From Calvatia gigantea (lineage: Eukaryota > Basidiomycota > Agaricomycetes > Agaricales > Lycoperdaceae), in assembly GCA_025093985.1 (NCBI GenBank), contig JACAAK010000010.1, positions 459,501 through 523,500 on the forward strand: DNA of 64,000 nt, given 5' to 3'. Below, piece after piece: positions 10,906-20,690 of the stretch (positions within the stretch are counted from its first letter, which is position 1; every line of letters starts with the position of its first letter). The position numbers were made by a program, and so were the translations under genes. A model generated the notes under the pieces. It searched no databases, was not told the origin of the DNA, and was given only the letters and a program-made list of their open reading frames with translations.

Positions 10906-11440
10906 TGTTATGTGCACACTCACCTTGAGGTTGTTTCATCAACAGGTGTCTATACAGACTTATTCCCTATTGAGTTAATGCAGAGATCTATATATAGAGG
11001 GGATCCACTCAAGGACTTGTCTCTGTATATAGTTGGTCAAGAATGAAGGCGAGTCTTAGTGTAGACAAAGCCTTAGTTCAGGCAAGAAGATTGTGGTAAG
11101 GCAAGAGGCTGGTAGCCAGTTCAAACTGTCTACTACAATGAGTATCTAGCTAGCTACTTATACTAGATAAGTCAGAAGAAAGATATTGGACAAAGGATAT
11201 ATGCATGTGTTGAACATGCACCATATAGGGAGAGAATTGACTATAAAGAGACATAGCACCATATCAGGTAGAGAGGGGAATGATAGCGAGTCTAAGAAGA
11301 CAAAACAAGGCAAATGAAAGAAGCAGACTAATTGTACATACAGGGATATTAAATAAAGAAGGACCAGAAAGGGAAATATGTCCAGAAAGGGATAATACTA
11401 GAATAAGAAGTCATAATATTATCTCTTGTTAGGTGAAAAG
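10906..11440 (-). repeat. G2 gypsy 3' LTR, copy 1
   Basis: Starts TGTTATGTGCACAC after GTATC of the disrupted copia RNase H gene, so it is an insertion boundary. It holds a TATA-like CTATATATAGAGG near 10990 and no ORF. It lies just beyond the stop of the minus-strand ORF at 11449. The inner boundary is not defined by a clear CA end, so the extent is approximate. Confidence 0.5.
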
Positions 11441-11448
11441 TCTCTTTT

Positions 11449-12515
11449 CTACTTAGCCGAAGTCACAGATATATTGTTGAGATACCCATCTTTGTCCATG
11501 TCTCTGTGCCCATCATAGAGTTCAGTATAGTGGAGTTATTCCTCATGTTTTTCTTCTTCAATTTGAGCTTGCTCCTGTTTTCACTCCTGGTAGTTGTGGC
11601 AGTTGGTAGGCCTATATTGAGGGTTGGTCTTCCTGCAATGTTTGCAAATGTACTTTGAACACATATAAGTGTAATGTCTGGCAGTAGACTGTTTACAACC
11701 TTTGCATTTTTGATAAATGCAGTCAGACATATAATGTCTGATATAAGGCTTTTTCAGAATCTTGCATCATCAGCAGATTTGTTTGCCTGGGATGTTGTTG
11801 TCATAGGGAGCAGACTGCTGGGCAGCTGGGGAAGTATTTCAAGGAGATGGATTAGATAGGTGTTTGGTGTTAGCTACTGCTGAAGTGAAGGATACTGCAG
11901 GAGTAGGTTGAGTTGATGAAGAACTTGTTGGTGATTTTCATCCAGGAGATGCGATTGGTTGATTGGACAAGGGATTAGAAGGGGGGGAGTTAATCCCAGC
12001 ATGGGAGAGTGGAACCAAAGGAATTGTGGATGATAGGATTCTGGTAGATCCTCAGGGAGCCACTCCACTAGGTTAGCCAGCTTGGTTGTTGAAATTAAAG
12101 AGAGCCTGTAAAAATCTACTAGAGGCTACTGAGTTGATAAATAATTGGGCAAGAACAGTTGCATTAGTATAACTCCAATAAAGATTGTTGAGCCTGATAA
12201 AAGCATTCCTGATAGCATGCCAGTATGCTTGCTCAGCATCATCATGTAGATACTCTTGTCTGATCTGATTGAAATCAGAGGGTGAGCTTGTCAATTGGCC
12301 GATGGCTTCTGTAGTAAGCTGATGAGGTCCAGACCAATGTAACTTTGATCTAAATTCACTGTCCAGAAGGGGGAAAGTGGTGGTGTCAATAGAAATGACC
12401 CATGGTTGGATATAGTCAATGAGGGCCTCAGTGAGGAGCTCCTTATGGGTATTTCCAAGTGAGGTCATTTTGGTAGGACTGGGTGGCTTGGAATTTGCAA
12501 AGACATCCTCAATCT
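11449..12515 (-). pseudogene. G2 post-pol zinc-finger ORF, C-terminal half (copy 1)
   Basis: Minus-strand reading enters at 12515, where a gypsy-1 LTR interrupts it, and ends at a stop at 11449-11451. The N-terminal portion is helical and polar (KPPSPTKMTSLGNTHKELL; EYLHDDAEQAYWHAIRN; FINSVASSRFLQALFNFNN). A frameshifted tail carries two cysteine motifs, CKGC-X6-HX4C and CKHC followed by a distal C. The upstream half is at 27309-28343. It is broken by several stops. Function is unknown; the zinc-finger tail suggests nucleic-acid binding. Confidence 0.6.
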
Positions 12516-12819
12516 TGTTATGGTTTTCCACCAATCAAGTTGCACTCCATCATCATCTGCATTCCTGTCTACTAGCATATCTATTTCAGTTATTCCTGTT
12601 GAGCAACCTCCATCTATGACTTATATTAACTACTACACCAGCCTGATTGGACATTTCATGTAGTTACTCCATCCATTCAACTGGATGACCTCCTGTATTT
12701 AAGTATACATACATCTACTATATTTGGTACACTTAACCACCTTTGTTCTCTCCCCTTACTCACCTTCAAGACTTAGCCTAAGCTGCAACCTGAGGTCTCA
12801 TCAGACTAAGGTTGTAATA
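12516..12819 (+). repeat. Gypsy-1 5' LTR, copy C1
   Basis: 304 bp, TGTTATGGTTTTCC to GGTTGTAATA. Preceded by AATCT (12511-12515), the same target site used by copy C2 at 22766-22770, so C1 and C2 are one insertion later duplicated. The plus-strand leader and gag follow directly. Confidence 0.85.
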
Positions 12820-12832
12820 TTTGGTTAAGTGT
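12729..12832 (+). promoter_or_regulatory. Gypsy-1 predicted mRNA 5' end and self-priming site
   Basis: ACACTTAACCA (12729-12739) lies about 30 nt after TATTTAAG in the LTR, where transcription should start. Its exact complement TGGTTAAGTGT is at 12822-12832, two bases after the LTR end. This is the Tf1/sushi arrangement, in which the mRNA 5' end primes its own reverse transcription. The same pair is in copies C2 (23077-23087) and M (55869-55879, minus). Confidence 0.7.
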
Positions 12833-12898
12833 CCCTACCTCACCTTGCAAAAGGATAGGCTGAAACAGGCCTGAACAAGACAACCTAGGAGCTAGTAT

Positions 12899-13937
12899 AT
12901 GAGCTTGAACCCAGATAAATACAGAGAACCAAATCTCAAAGTCACTGATGACAAATCAGAAACATCAGATAAAGAAGAGACAGGGAACCCCGAAGTACCT
13001 GAAGAACCAACTGGAGAAACACACGATGAGCCTGGAGCAAACCCAGCAGAAGAAGAAGTACTATCAGAACTTCTAAACAAACTTGACCTAGCAGAGGAAG
13101 AGTTAATCCATTAGGAGAACCCAGAACAGGAGAAATCAGACAAATCAAGCTCAGACAAAACAAAAACAGAATCAGAAACCAATCCAGACATGACTAACAA
13201 TGTAGTAGTACCCACAACAGCACCCAGCAGAAAAGGCCTAGTGCCAGACCCTGGATTCTTTGATGGCACCTGTACCAAATTCGACAACTGGTGGAGAGCA
13301 ATGACACTCTTCATGAAATTCAATAAGATAGTCTCAGCAGACAACAAGGCCATAGCAGTCCTAGCCAGATTATGAGGAACAGCTAAGAAAAAGAACTATA
13401 CGGTTCTTGACACAAGCAGCCGAGTACAATCTCTGTTTTAAACAGACAAAGTGTATATTCAATGCCAAGGAAATTCCTATGTTGGGAGTAAAAATAGGAC
13501 ATGGACACATCAAAATGGAGGAAGAAAAAGTCAAAGTAGTACAAGACTGGCCTAAGCCCAAAAACAAAAAGGAAGTAGAATGCTTCCTAGACTTTGCCAA
13601 TTACTACTGCCAATTCATCAAGAACTTCAGTAAAATCACAGCCCCCCTCAACCAGCTCAAAGGAGCTGCCAAATGGAACTGGGAACAAAAACACCAATCA
13701 GCGTTCAATGAACTAAAACAACAAATCACTGAAGAACCCACCTTGATGCTGCCACAAAGGAAGGGGCAATTTTGAGTAGAAGTCAATACCTCAAATTATG
13801 CACTAGGAGGAGTCCTATTACAGGAACAAGACAAGAAATAGCACCCAATTGCATTCACATCACAAATACTTTTCCCAGCAGAACAAAACTATGAAATCTA
13901 TGACAAGAAATTACTGGCCATTATTCACACCCTAAAA
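12899..13937 (+). pseudogene. Gypsy-1 C1 gag joined to RT/RNase H by internal deletion
   Basis: Gag starts MSLNPDKYREPNL, is acidic (Glu/Ser-rich), then has a conserved block GFFDGTCTKFDNWWRAM. Near 13375 it jumps out of frame into the RT thumb and RNase H ([37 protein letters not shown], then ALGGVLLQEQ and IYDKKLLAIIHTL). About 1.8 kb present in copy M (rest of gag, protease, RT catalytic core) is missing. A TAG stop in gag near 13113 and later TGA/TAG codons add to the damage. The sequence ends abruptly at 13937, where Cop-B begins. Confidence 0.85.
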
Positions 13938-16175
13938 ATGCCACTGTTCCATGTATATTTCCTCATCCAGTTTGCCATATAAATAGGCTGTTTTTACGTC
14001 AACGCTATGCATATCCCAATCATGGATTGCAGTGAGTGCGAAGCTTACGCGCGCAGACTCGTAGCGGACAACTGGTGAGAAAAGCTCGTTATAGTCGATG
14101 CCTTCAATCTGCGAGAACCCCTTCACAACTAAGCAAGCTCGCAGGCGGCCATCAGACTTCTCGAGAAATACCCAACGGTTTTTAACCGTCCTCCTTCCTT
14201 TTGGAAGATCTACTAGTTCATATACCCCTCGTTTCTTTAACACATCGAGTTCCTCGATACACGCAGCCATCCATTTTGCCTTGACAGGCTCAGGAAGCTT
14301 AAGCATGTCACAGAAAGTTTCAGGCTCTCCGTGTGCAGTATTATGCACTGTCTGTATCAAGAAATCGATCAGTTTTACTCCTCCCTCAGCGACAAGCCTT
14401 TCAATGTCCATGTCATTTACATTGTGAGATGTTGGATCATTGTTTTCAGGCATGGGCGGCAGTTCCGGATGTGGAGGGAGCTGAAATGGAGGCAGATCAA
14501 AGGGTTGTGGTGGATACCGCTCAGCACGAACTCTTTGCCTCACATATTCAGGATGGTTAGTCCTTGCTCTTCGCTCACGAATTATTTTGTCCGAAGGGGC
14601 ATTGGTGCGAATGCACTGCCTTTGCCTCTGCTGCTCTTGTCGGTGAGTCCGATCTATTTCTCTTTCGATCGAAATTGGACGCCTGTTCTCTCCATATGTA
14701 TTACCTGGTCTGACAGGAGGCCTGCCTTGTCGTTCAGAACGACGCGGTTCTACCTGGTCAGAACCAACAGCATGACGTTTTGGAACAGGGATTGGGAACT
14801 CCTCGTTCTTGGTGTCCCATACATCTCTGTCCACATTATCACGTAAATCAGGCTCCTTCTCAACGGTTGTTCCACACGAAGGTGGCAACTCAGGTGGGGG
14901 AACCCAAGGTGGTGTATTGCCAGGTGATGGCTGTCGTGAATCTAAGCTGTCTGGCGGAGTTGAATTGCGCCGGGGTAAAGGAGGTGTAGGCGGAGAATAT
15001 TTTGGTTTAAATGGTGGAGAAACCGGAGGTAACAATACTGGATGATTAGGTGGAGGTGGAACAATTCCAGCATCATCTGAAGATGGCAGAATAGGTGGTT
15101 CATCCTTTAATCCTGGTCTAGGCAGATTTCTCTCTCCTCCGTGATTAGGCCGGTTACTGCTATCCGGCACTGAATCGGGGCATTTGGGGAAATATCCCTC
15201 ATCGAATAAGGCATTGGGTGATACAAAGATCACATTGCCTGTCGTGTGCCGCATAAAGATGTAGTTTTTGCTACCTTTATATCCAAGAAAGATCATAATC
15301 TCGGATTTTGCGGACAATTTGTTTGGGCGGATCTCATCAGGTAGATATACGTACGCGCCGCATCCAAACACATGAATATGGGACAAATCTGGTTTTTCCC
15401 TCGAATAACACTCAAAAGGTGTCTTCCACTGCAGACACTGGACTGGCGTGCGATTATATAAATGCACTGCTGTATTCAACGCAAATTCCCACCACGAGTC
15501 AGGTAGACATGCCTGTAGCCTTATAGCTTGGGCTTTCTTGTGTAGGGTGCGGTTCAGTCGCTCTGCTCTCCTATTCTGCTGATGCGCATAGGGGGCAGTG
15601 GTCTCGTGGGTGATTCCACGCGCCGCAAGTCCTGCCAATAACCTTTCATTGACGTATTCTCCTCCATTATCGGTGCGAAGTCGTTTGACTCGCATTCCGG
15701 AGAGGTTCTCTAATGCACTGATCAGCTGAATAAGCTTCTCAGAAGCCTCAGACTTCTTTCGAAGGAGGACTATGTGTGTGTGAGAAGAAAAGTCATCAAG
15801 GAACGTCATTGCCCATTTATATTTATGGTAACTAATGACGGGCAGTTCCAGCAAGTCTGAGTGACATAGCTCAAAGACTGTGGTGGCTCGCTTGGGATTA
15901 ATCGGGAAGGGGTTATTATGCATTTTCCCCTTGGCACAGCCGTTGCATATGCCTTTCCGAGTAGATGGTGTGGGAATCGACGTGATGCCCTCTATGTGCT
16001 TTGGAAGCTTGGAGAGCGCGCGATCCGAAGGGTGTCCCATTTGATGATGCCAATCGATATAATCAAGTTGGCGTAATGTCAACACGACTGGTTTCTCCTT
16101 GCTGTTTTGCAAGACATACGTGTGCACTGTATGTACGTTGTTTTTAAACAAACGATGAGGCCAGGCGGACAACAC
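13932..16175 (-). CDS. Cop-B copia polyprotein fragment: GAG-pre-integrase, integrase, RT N-terminus
   Basis: A 747-codon open frame, the longest in the window. N-terminal DWHHQMGHPSD and CNGCAKGK give the GAG-pre-integrase zinc region. The integrase core shows FLDDFSSHTH, LRTDNGGEYVNERL and QNRRAERLNRTLH, supplying the D, D and E positions. A long proline-rich linker leads to RVT_2 (KWMAACIEELDVLKKRGVYELVDLPKGRR, VVKGFSQIEGIDYNE, VDVKTAYLYGKLDEEIYMEQ). The frame ends three codons later in gypsy-1 DNA at about 13943, so the RT catalytic box and RNase H are absent. CpG-rich codons show this copy is young. The upstream protease frame is separated by one TGA at 16176-16178. Confidence 0.9.
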   Translation of the reverse strand: MLSAWPHRLFKNNVHTVHTYVLQNSKEKPVVLTLRQLDYIDWHHQMGHPSDRALSKLPKHIEGITSIPTPSTRKGICNGCAKGKMHNNPFPINPKRATTVFELCHSDLLELPVISYHKYKWAMTFLDDFSSHTHIVLLRKKSEASEKLIQLISALENLSGMRVKRLRTDNGGEYVNERLLAGLAARGITHETTAPYAHQQNRRAERLNRTLHKKAQAIRLQACLPDSWWEFALNTAVHLYNRTPVQCLQWKTPFECYSREKPDLSHIHVFGCGAYVYLPDEIRPNKLSAKSEIMIFLGYKGSKNYIFMRHTTGNVIFVSPNALFDEGYFPKCPDSVPDSSNRPNHGGERNLPRPGLKDEPPILPSSDDAGIVPPPPNHPVLLPPVSPPFKPKYSPPTPPLPRRNSTPPDSLDSRQPSPGNTPPWVPPPELPPSCGTTVEKEPDLRDNVDRDVWDTKNEEFPIPVPKRHAVGSDQVEPRRSERQGRPPVRPGNTYGENRRPISIEREIDRTHRQEQQRQRQCIRTNAPSDKIIRERRARTNHPEYVRQRVRAERYPPQPFDLPPFQLPPHPELPPMPENNDPTSHNVNDMDIERLVAEGGVKLIDFLIQTVHNTAHGEPETFCDMLKLPEPVKAKWMAACIEELDVLKKRGVYELVDLPKGRRTVKNRWVFLEKSDGRLRACLVVKGFSQIEGIDYNELFSPVVRYESARVSFALTAIHDWDMHSVDVKTAYLYGKLDEEIYMEQWHF

Positions 16176-16178
16176 TGC

Positions 16179-16689
16179 TCATCCTGATTTATCACGGATG
16201 GTGGTCCCTTTAACGGTTGCCTCTAAAACATAGCTGTTCCGAAGAATCTGGCCTGAGGACATTAACCGTTCTGTGATTTCTTTGATGTAAAAGACTGGCG
16301 CAATACATGAAGTAGCGCTCTTGGACTTTCCATTGTCTGTCACATCATGCTGGAAAATCACAGACCCTCGTCCTGTCATTTCATAAATCCGGTTGCCAGC
16401 GGCTTGTATAAGCCCGTAATGGCCCATCTTCACCTCTGCGAAATCAGAGAGATAACCGGTGACATGGTACAATGCTCCAGAATCAAGGAGCCAGTCTGTG
16501 TTATTCACAGAATGTTTATTCCCTTCTTCTCTACACTTTTGGCACTGAGACAAATCACAGATGTGATATGTGATGATCTGATTAAGATCCTTGTGCTCTT
16601 CGTGGAGTTCTGACCTTAACTTGTCTGAATACTCGTGATTATTCACAGTATATGTAGCGTTCATTTCACTTTCCAGCTTAGTGTTACTA
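16179..16689 (-). pseudogene. Cop-B copia protease region
   Basis: In frame with the downstream polyprotein apart from one TGA. Cop-A has CAA at this codon, so an ancestral CGA mutated on opposite strands is the simplest explanation. It contains a Cys-rich box (CDLSQCQKCREEGNK) followed by the aspartic protease core LLDSGALYHVTGYLSDFAE, then RGSVIFQHDV and LMSSGQIL. The N-terminal side is cut at 16689 by a gypsy-4 LTR, so gag (19321-20489) is no longer contiguous. Confidence 0.8.
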
Positions 16690-17311
16690 TGTTAAGTGCA
16701 GGTCATGCAGGTGAGACGACCGGAGTCTAGACGCCCGGAATGATGTGTGGATGCGGACGAAGATGGACGAAGTGGGCGAGCTCGGGAGGACCGTGGCTTC
16801 AATGTATGTGTTGCGCCCTCCTGCCGATGGGTGGTCCTAACTTCAGAATAAGGGATGAGGGCAGAGTCAGAGGCGGAGACAGAGACAGAGACAGAGGTAA
16901 GATAGAAGTAGCATGTCGCTAAGTAGATTTCAGACTGAGGATTACAGGCGAAGTAGCTATGGTTTATATACGCGAGGAAGTGTGGTTCTACAAAAGGAAA
17001 CTACTACGACTTCAGGTGCGGGCCAGGTATGGCCGCTAGATAAAAACACCGGGAATGCAACTAGCTAAAAGGAATAAGGTGAAATAGGAATGATATGAAC
17101 AGTAAAAGGGATTGCAAGGGAAACGGGAGTAGGTATGATGACCGGAGAAATGTACAAGGAGGATAATTGGAAATTAACGTCAGACATAATAGTAAGAATG
17201 GAGAGCGGGGGAGACGGGGGAGAGCGGGTGAGAGCAAATGGTAAATAAAATATAAAGTATAGTCCGGGTAAGAGCGGGTGAAGCGGGTGAGCGCGTGTAC
17301 GGGTTGTGACA
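16690..17311 (-). repeat. Gypsy-4-family LTR in Cop-B
   Basis: 622 bp, TGTTAAGTGCAGG to GGGTTGTGACA, closely matching the LTR at 61258-61875 with most CpG sites kept. The left flank TACTA and right flank TACGT do not match, and gypsy-1 integrase rather than copia follows it. It is therefore not a simple solo LTR but part of a rearranged block. It has the minus-strand TATATAAA and AGTCTGAAAT mRNA-start motif. Confidence 0.75.
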
Positions 17312-17317
17312 TACGTA

Positions 17318-18295
17318 GTTGTTGACTGGTTTACGAAAATGATATGACTTATACCAACAAAAACAGATGTATCCTCAAAAGGAATCACACAACTTTACAG
17401 GAATGAAATATGGAAGCTACATGGGGTACCACGGAAAGTCCTCAGTGACTGAGAACCACAGTTTGCATCAGAATTCACCAGAGAATTGTTCAAGGGATTA
17501 GGAATAGAACAAACCCTGTTAACAGCCTATCATCCCCAAATAGATGGACAAATAGAACAAATCAACTGAGAAGTTGAAACATACCTTTGCCTATACTGCA
17601 ACTACAAACAAGACAACTGGGCAAACTGGCTGCCCATGGCCAAATTCCAGTACAATGACAAGAAACATAGCAGAACACAGGAAACACTGTTCTACCTCAA
17701 TTATAGATGGCACCCCTGGAAAGGAAAAGACCATGGAGCAATAAACAACCCCAGTAGCACCAAGTTCCTAAAACAACTATGGAATGCAAGAAACAACTCC
17801 ATGGCAGCACTACAATCATATCAAGAAAAGATGAAACAGACCCACAATAACAGCAAGCTACACATAACGCGATATCAAACTGGTGATAAAGTATGGTTAG
17901 AAAATGCAAATATCCATACCAATCAGCCATCAAAGAAGCTAGGCCAGAAAAGGTACAGGCCTTTCCAAATCAAGGAAAAGATAGGAGAAGTGGCATATCA
18001 ACTCACATTACCAGAAGGATGGGCCATCCATGATGTGTTTAATGAGCAGCTGCTAACCCCGGTGCAGAAAGTGGCATTCCCAAGGCAGCAGAGACTACCA
18101 GTGCCCAAGCCAGTGATCATCAATAATGAAGAAGAATATGGGGTAGAGGAGATCCGAGGACGATGAAAATAGGGACAGGGATATCAATTCCTAGTACACT
18201 GGAAAGGATATGACAACAAGGATGATATGTGGACAGTGGAGTCAAATCTGATGAATACTCAAGATGCAATAGCAGAATACCTAAAGAGGCATCTG
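17318..18295 (+). pseudogene. Gypsy-1 integrase and chromodomain fragment (copy E)
   Basis: Matches 24948-25925 of copy C2. It begins in the integrase core just after the first Asp region (VVDWFTKM), continues through the catalytic-Glu region and GPKRY-like RPFQIKEKIGEVAYQLTLPEGW, to chromodomain sequence (YQFLVHWKGYDNKDD). Stops occur before 17636 and at about 18166. It lacks its own LTRs and is interrupted at 18296 by an oppositely oriented gypsy-1 LTR after ATCTG. Confidence 0.8.
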
Positions 18296-18602
18296 TGTTA
18301 CGACCTTAGTCGGTTTAGACCTCAGGTTGCAGCTCTGGCTAAGTCTTGAGGGCGAGTAAGGGAAAGAGAACAAAGGTGGTTAAGCATACCGAATACAACA
18401 GGGTGTATGTACGCTTAAATACATCTAGAACTATCCGGTTGAACGGATGGAGTAACTACATGAAACGTCCGGTCAAGGCGTGGTAGTTGGTACGAGTCAT
18501 ATCATCGGAGATTGCTGGACTAGAATAACTGAAACAGGTACGCAGATAGTTAGGAATGTAGAATAGCACGGAACTCGTTATGATCGGTGGAAACTCATAA
18601 CA
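18296..18602 (-). repeat. Gypsy-1 LTR (3' LTR of copy F)
   Basis: 307 bp, TGTTACGACCTTAG to GAAACTCATAACA; the reverse complement of the solo LTR at 49382-49688. To its right is polypurine-tract complement and accessory ORF sequence as in copy M (50078 onward), so it is the 3' LTR of a minus-strand gypsy-1. CpG-rich, hence relatively recent. Confidence 0.85.
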
Positions 18603-19320
18603 ATACCCCCCGATTAGACTTCATGCCTCAGGAAGTTCATCAAACTCTCCGTTGACTACGGCGGCAGCGAGGGCTTTCTTGGTGGCTCCGATGAGGTACT
18701 TTCCTTCGTTGGAGCGTGCGAAGAAGACGGGCAAGTGGCTGCGGCCATCTTGACGGATAGGGACTGGGACTCCGTTGAAGGGGAACTCGGTGGTGGTTGA
18801 GTTGTCCCAGTAGCTCTTGACTATCGCTTTCCAATAATGTTGGTCCTTTTCTTGGCCTGGTAGTACACTGCGGAATCTTGCTGGTGGGAGAAAAACCGAT
18901 ACGATCTGTGGTGGGGTGATGGTCTTTATGAATCGTCAGAGTGCATTGACTTCCTCTTTCATTGAGACGGTGGTTTCTTCGTCCATGGGCGTGTCTGCTC
19001 GTTTGGTTGGTGGGGAACGGATGGTGGTGTGTAGGTCAGCGAGAGTAACTCCAATGCGTGTAACGAGTTGATCGATGTCTGGGTCTTCCATGGTCTTGTC
19101 GCGTCCTAGTAAATTCATAGCGACGTCTGCGAGTTCTAGGAAGATATCGGCGATATCAAGGTGGTTGAATACCTCTAGAGCGAGGTCAACACGGCTCTGA
19201 AGGCTGTGAACTCGACTTTGTTCGTTGGGTGTGAGGGTGGATAATTCTAATGCGCGGAAGATGGCGGGGATGTGTTGGCTTGTGGAGGATGATGCGTTGG
19301 CGAACCCAGCGTACGGTTTG
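18603..19320 (-). pseudogene. Gypsy-1 accessory ORF, copy F, N-terminus missing
   Basis: Minus-strand coding sequence homologous to 25996-26979. The 18936-19358 frame reads FANASSSTSQHIPAIFRAL, then VFNHLDIADIFLELADVAMNLL and DTPMDEETTVSMKEEVNAL. A downstream frame to about 18640 corresponds to the LPGQEKDQHYWK and VPICQDRQSH regions. The codons keep CpG, so this copy best shows the ancestral protein. Near 19320 it is joined in frame to copia gag (MSRITAPEPEARRKP), a chance fusion. Function unknown. Confidence 0.7.
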
Positions 19321-20489
19321 CGACGAGCTTCGGGCTCGGGCGCAGTAATGCGCGACACAAGCGGAGTGGCATTGCTGCCAGTGGCAGCGGAATTAGAGGC
19401 AATGGGAGGTGTTTTGGCTCAATGTGTTGCTTCTACAAGGGAACGAGTGGATGGTAGCGGCATAGCTTGTGCCTGCGACACAAAGTCCACGTCCTGAATG
19501 TAACCAGAAGAGGTGGCGGCATTGCCTTGCGCACCTCCCTCCTTTCCCTTTCCTTTTCCTTTTCCTCGGGGGTGCCATTGGCGTTTCTTCTCGCCATCGC
19601 CTTCTCCTCCAGATGGCTTTTGCTGCTGCTGCTGCTGCTACTGGGGCTGCTGCTGGAGTTTTTTAGACCCCGAAGGCTGCTGCTTCCCTTGCTATTGGCA
19701 CTGCTGCTACTGTTGCTGCCCACCTCCTTGTCGTGGAGTGAAGCACGCTCGTTGCGCGTGGGCTGTCTGGTTGGAGGCGTAAGCGGCTATAATGCCGCTT
19801 CGGGCCTTATCCCACATCAGCTCGTGGAGCGACGTGTTCGAAGTGAGGAGCGTCTGAGCTACGTGGCTCAAAGACGGGTGGAGGGAGTGGAGGAGGATCA
19901 TCATCTCGATCTCCAGGGCGATACCACTATCCATGGCATCAAGCTGCCTGAAGATCTGCTGGAGCTCACTCATCTTGAGTGAGGGGTCACCGCCGAGAGG
20001 GAGCTCAAACGTTATAGCACAAATGAACTCATTGTAGACCTGGGCTGGTCCAGGAAGGCCATATTGGCCCTGCAACTGGGACCAGAGTGCGCGAGCATCC
20101 CGGGCGGAGTGCTTTAGCATACTGTTGGGGAGAGTTGCCTCAATCAACCCAAGGGCTCGCATCCAGAGGTTGTTGGCCATTCCAACACTGTAGCGCTCCT
20201 CAGCAGTCGCAGGAATTGGAGTTCCTGGTCGTGCGGGACGTGCCGGCGAAGTGCTAGAAGCCGGGACAGCGGGGTGTTCAGGTCCATAGGCCTGCTCGTA
20301 TTGGACAGGTTCGTCCATTGCTCCAGAGAAGTCCCATCTGGTCCAGGAGCAGTCGTTTAAGGAAATGCACATAAGTGCAGACCGAAGGCGAAGCGACCAG
20401 ATGGTATAGTTACCCGTCCCAGTAAGGACGGGAAGCTGTCCGCTAGGGGTTTGAACAAAGCCCGGCGAAGCAGAAGCCGGTTTAGACAT
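19321..20489 (-). pseudogene. Cop-B copia gag, nearly intact
   Basis: The likely start is 20489 (MSKPASASPGF), although the open frame extends back to 20513. It is uninterrupted to 19707, with GQLPVLTGTGNYTIWSLRL, an Ala/Pro-rich loop, YSVGMANNLWMRALGLIEA, and UBN2-type SELQQIFRQLDAMDS. Past 19720 lie a CAG-encoded poly-Gln tract with three TAG codons, a basic GKGKGKG stretch, then ATGSNATPLVSRITAPEPE. Expected role: particle core. The 3' end is replaced at about 19320 by gypsy-1 sequence. Confidence 0.85.
19615..19725 (-). repeat. CAG trinucleotide tract coding poly-Gln in copia gag
   Basis: The plus strand shows runs of CTG/TTG (CTGCTGCTGCTGCTG), that is CAG/CAA on the coding strand. Interspersed CTA triplets are TAG stops that replaced CAG. 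Cop-A carries the equivalent decayed tract at about 5450-5590. It is a low-complexity spacer between the capsid-like domain and the basic C-terminus. Confidence 0.75.
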
Positions 20490-20690
20490 TGTATCTAAGA
20501 ATAGGGTAAACATGCATTAGCATCATGTAGGACTGCAGTGCGTAATGCACGCGTCGCAACATGGGGCAGACTCAGGGATCAAATGGACCAAAGGGCCACC
20601 GTCTCCCAGGTTGCGTATGACCGTAGCCTCCTACACTCTACCAGCGTTGCAAAGTGCGGTTGGAGTGAGCGGCGGTTGGGGCCCATAACC
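20490..20690 (-). promoter_or_regulatory. Cop-B leader with intact half-tRNA primer-binding site
   Basis: GGGCCCATAACC on the plus strand at 20679-20690 abuts the LTR at 20691. Read on the minus strand it gives GGTTATGGGCCC, complementary to the anticodon stem-loop half of initiator-Met tRNA, the primer known for Drosophila copia. No ORF lies between it and gag. Confidence 0.7.

Larger units (their letters stand above)
10844..13937. repeat. Duplicated block, copy 1
   Basis: Colinear with 21099-24189 (offset 10255, then 10252 after one 3-bp codon indel). It includes a Cop-D stub, the G2 3' LTR, the G2 post-pol ORF half, and the gypsy-1 5' LTR and gag-RT. Over the first ~260 bases I count eight differences, all transitions. 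Copy 1 breaks off at 13937 inside gypsy-1 RNase H and joins Cop-B; copy 2 continues through gypsy-1. Confidence 0.85.

Noticed and set aside
14098..15045. Several plus-strand ORFs of 70-170 codons
   Set aside because: They lie wholly opposite the intact Cop-B polyprotein and have no family features.
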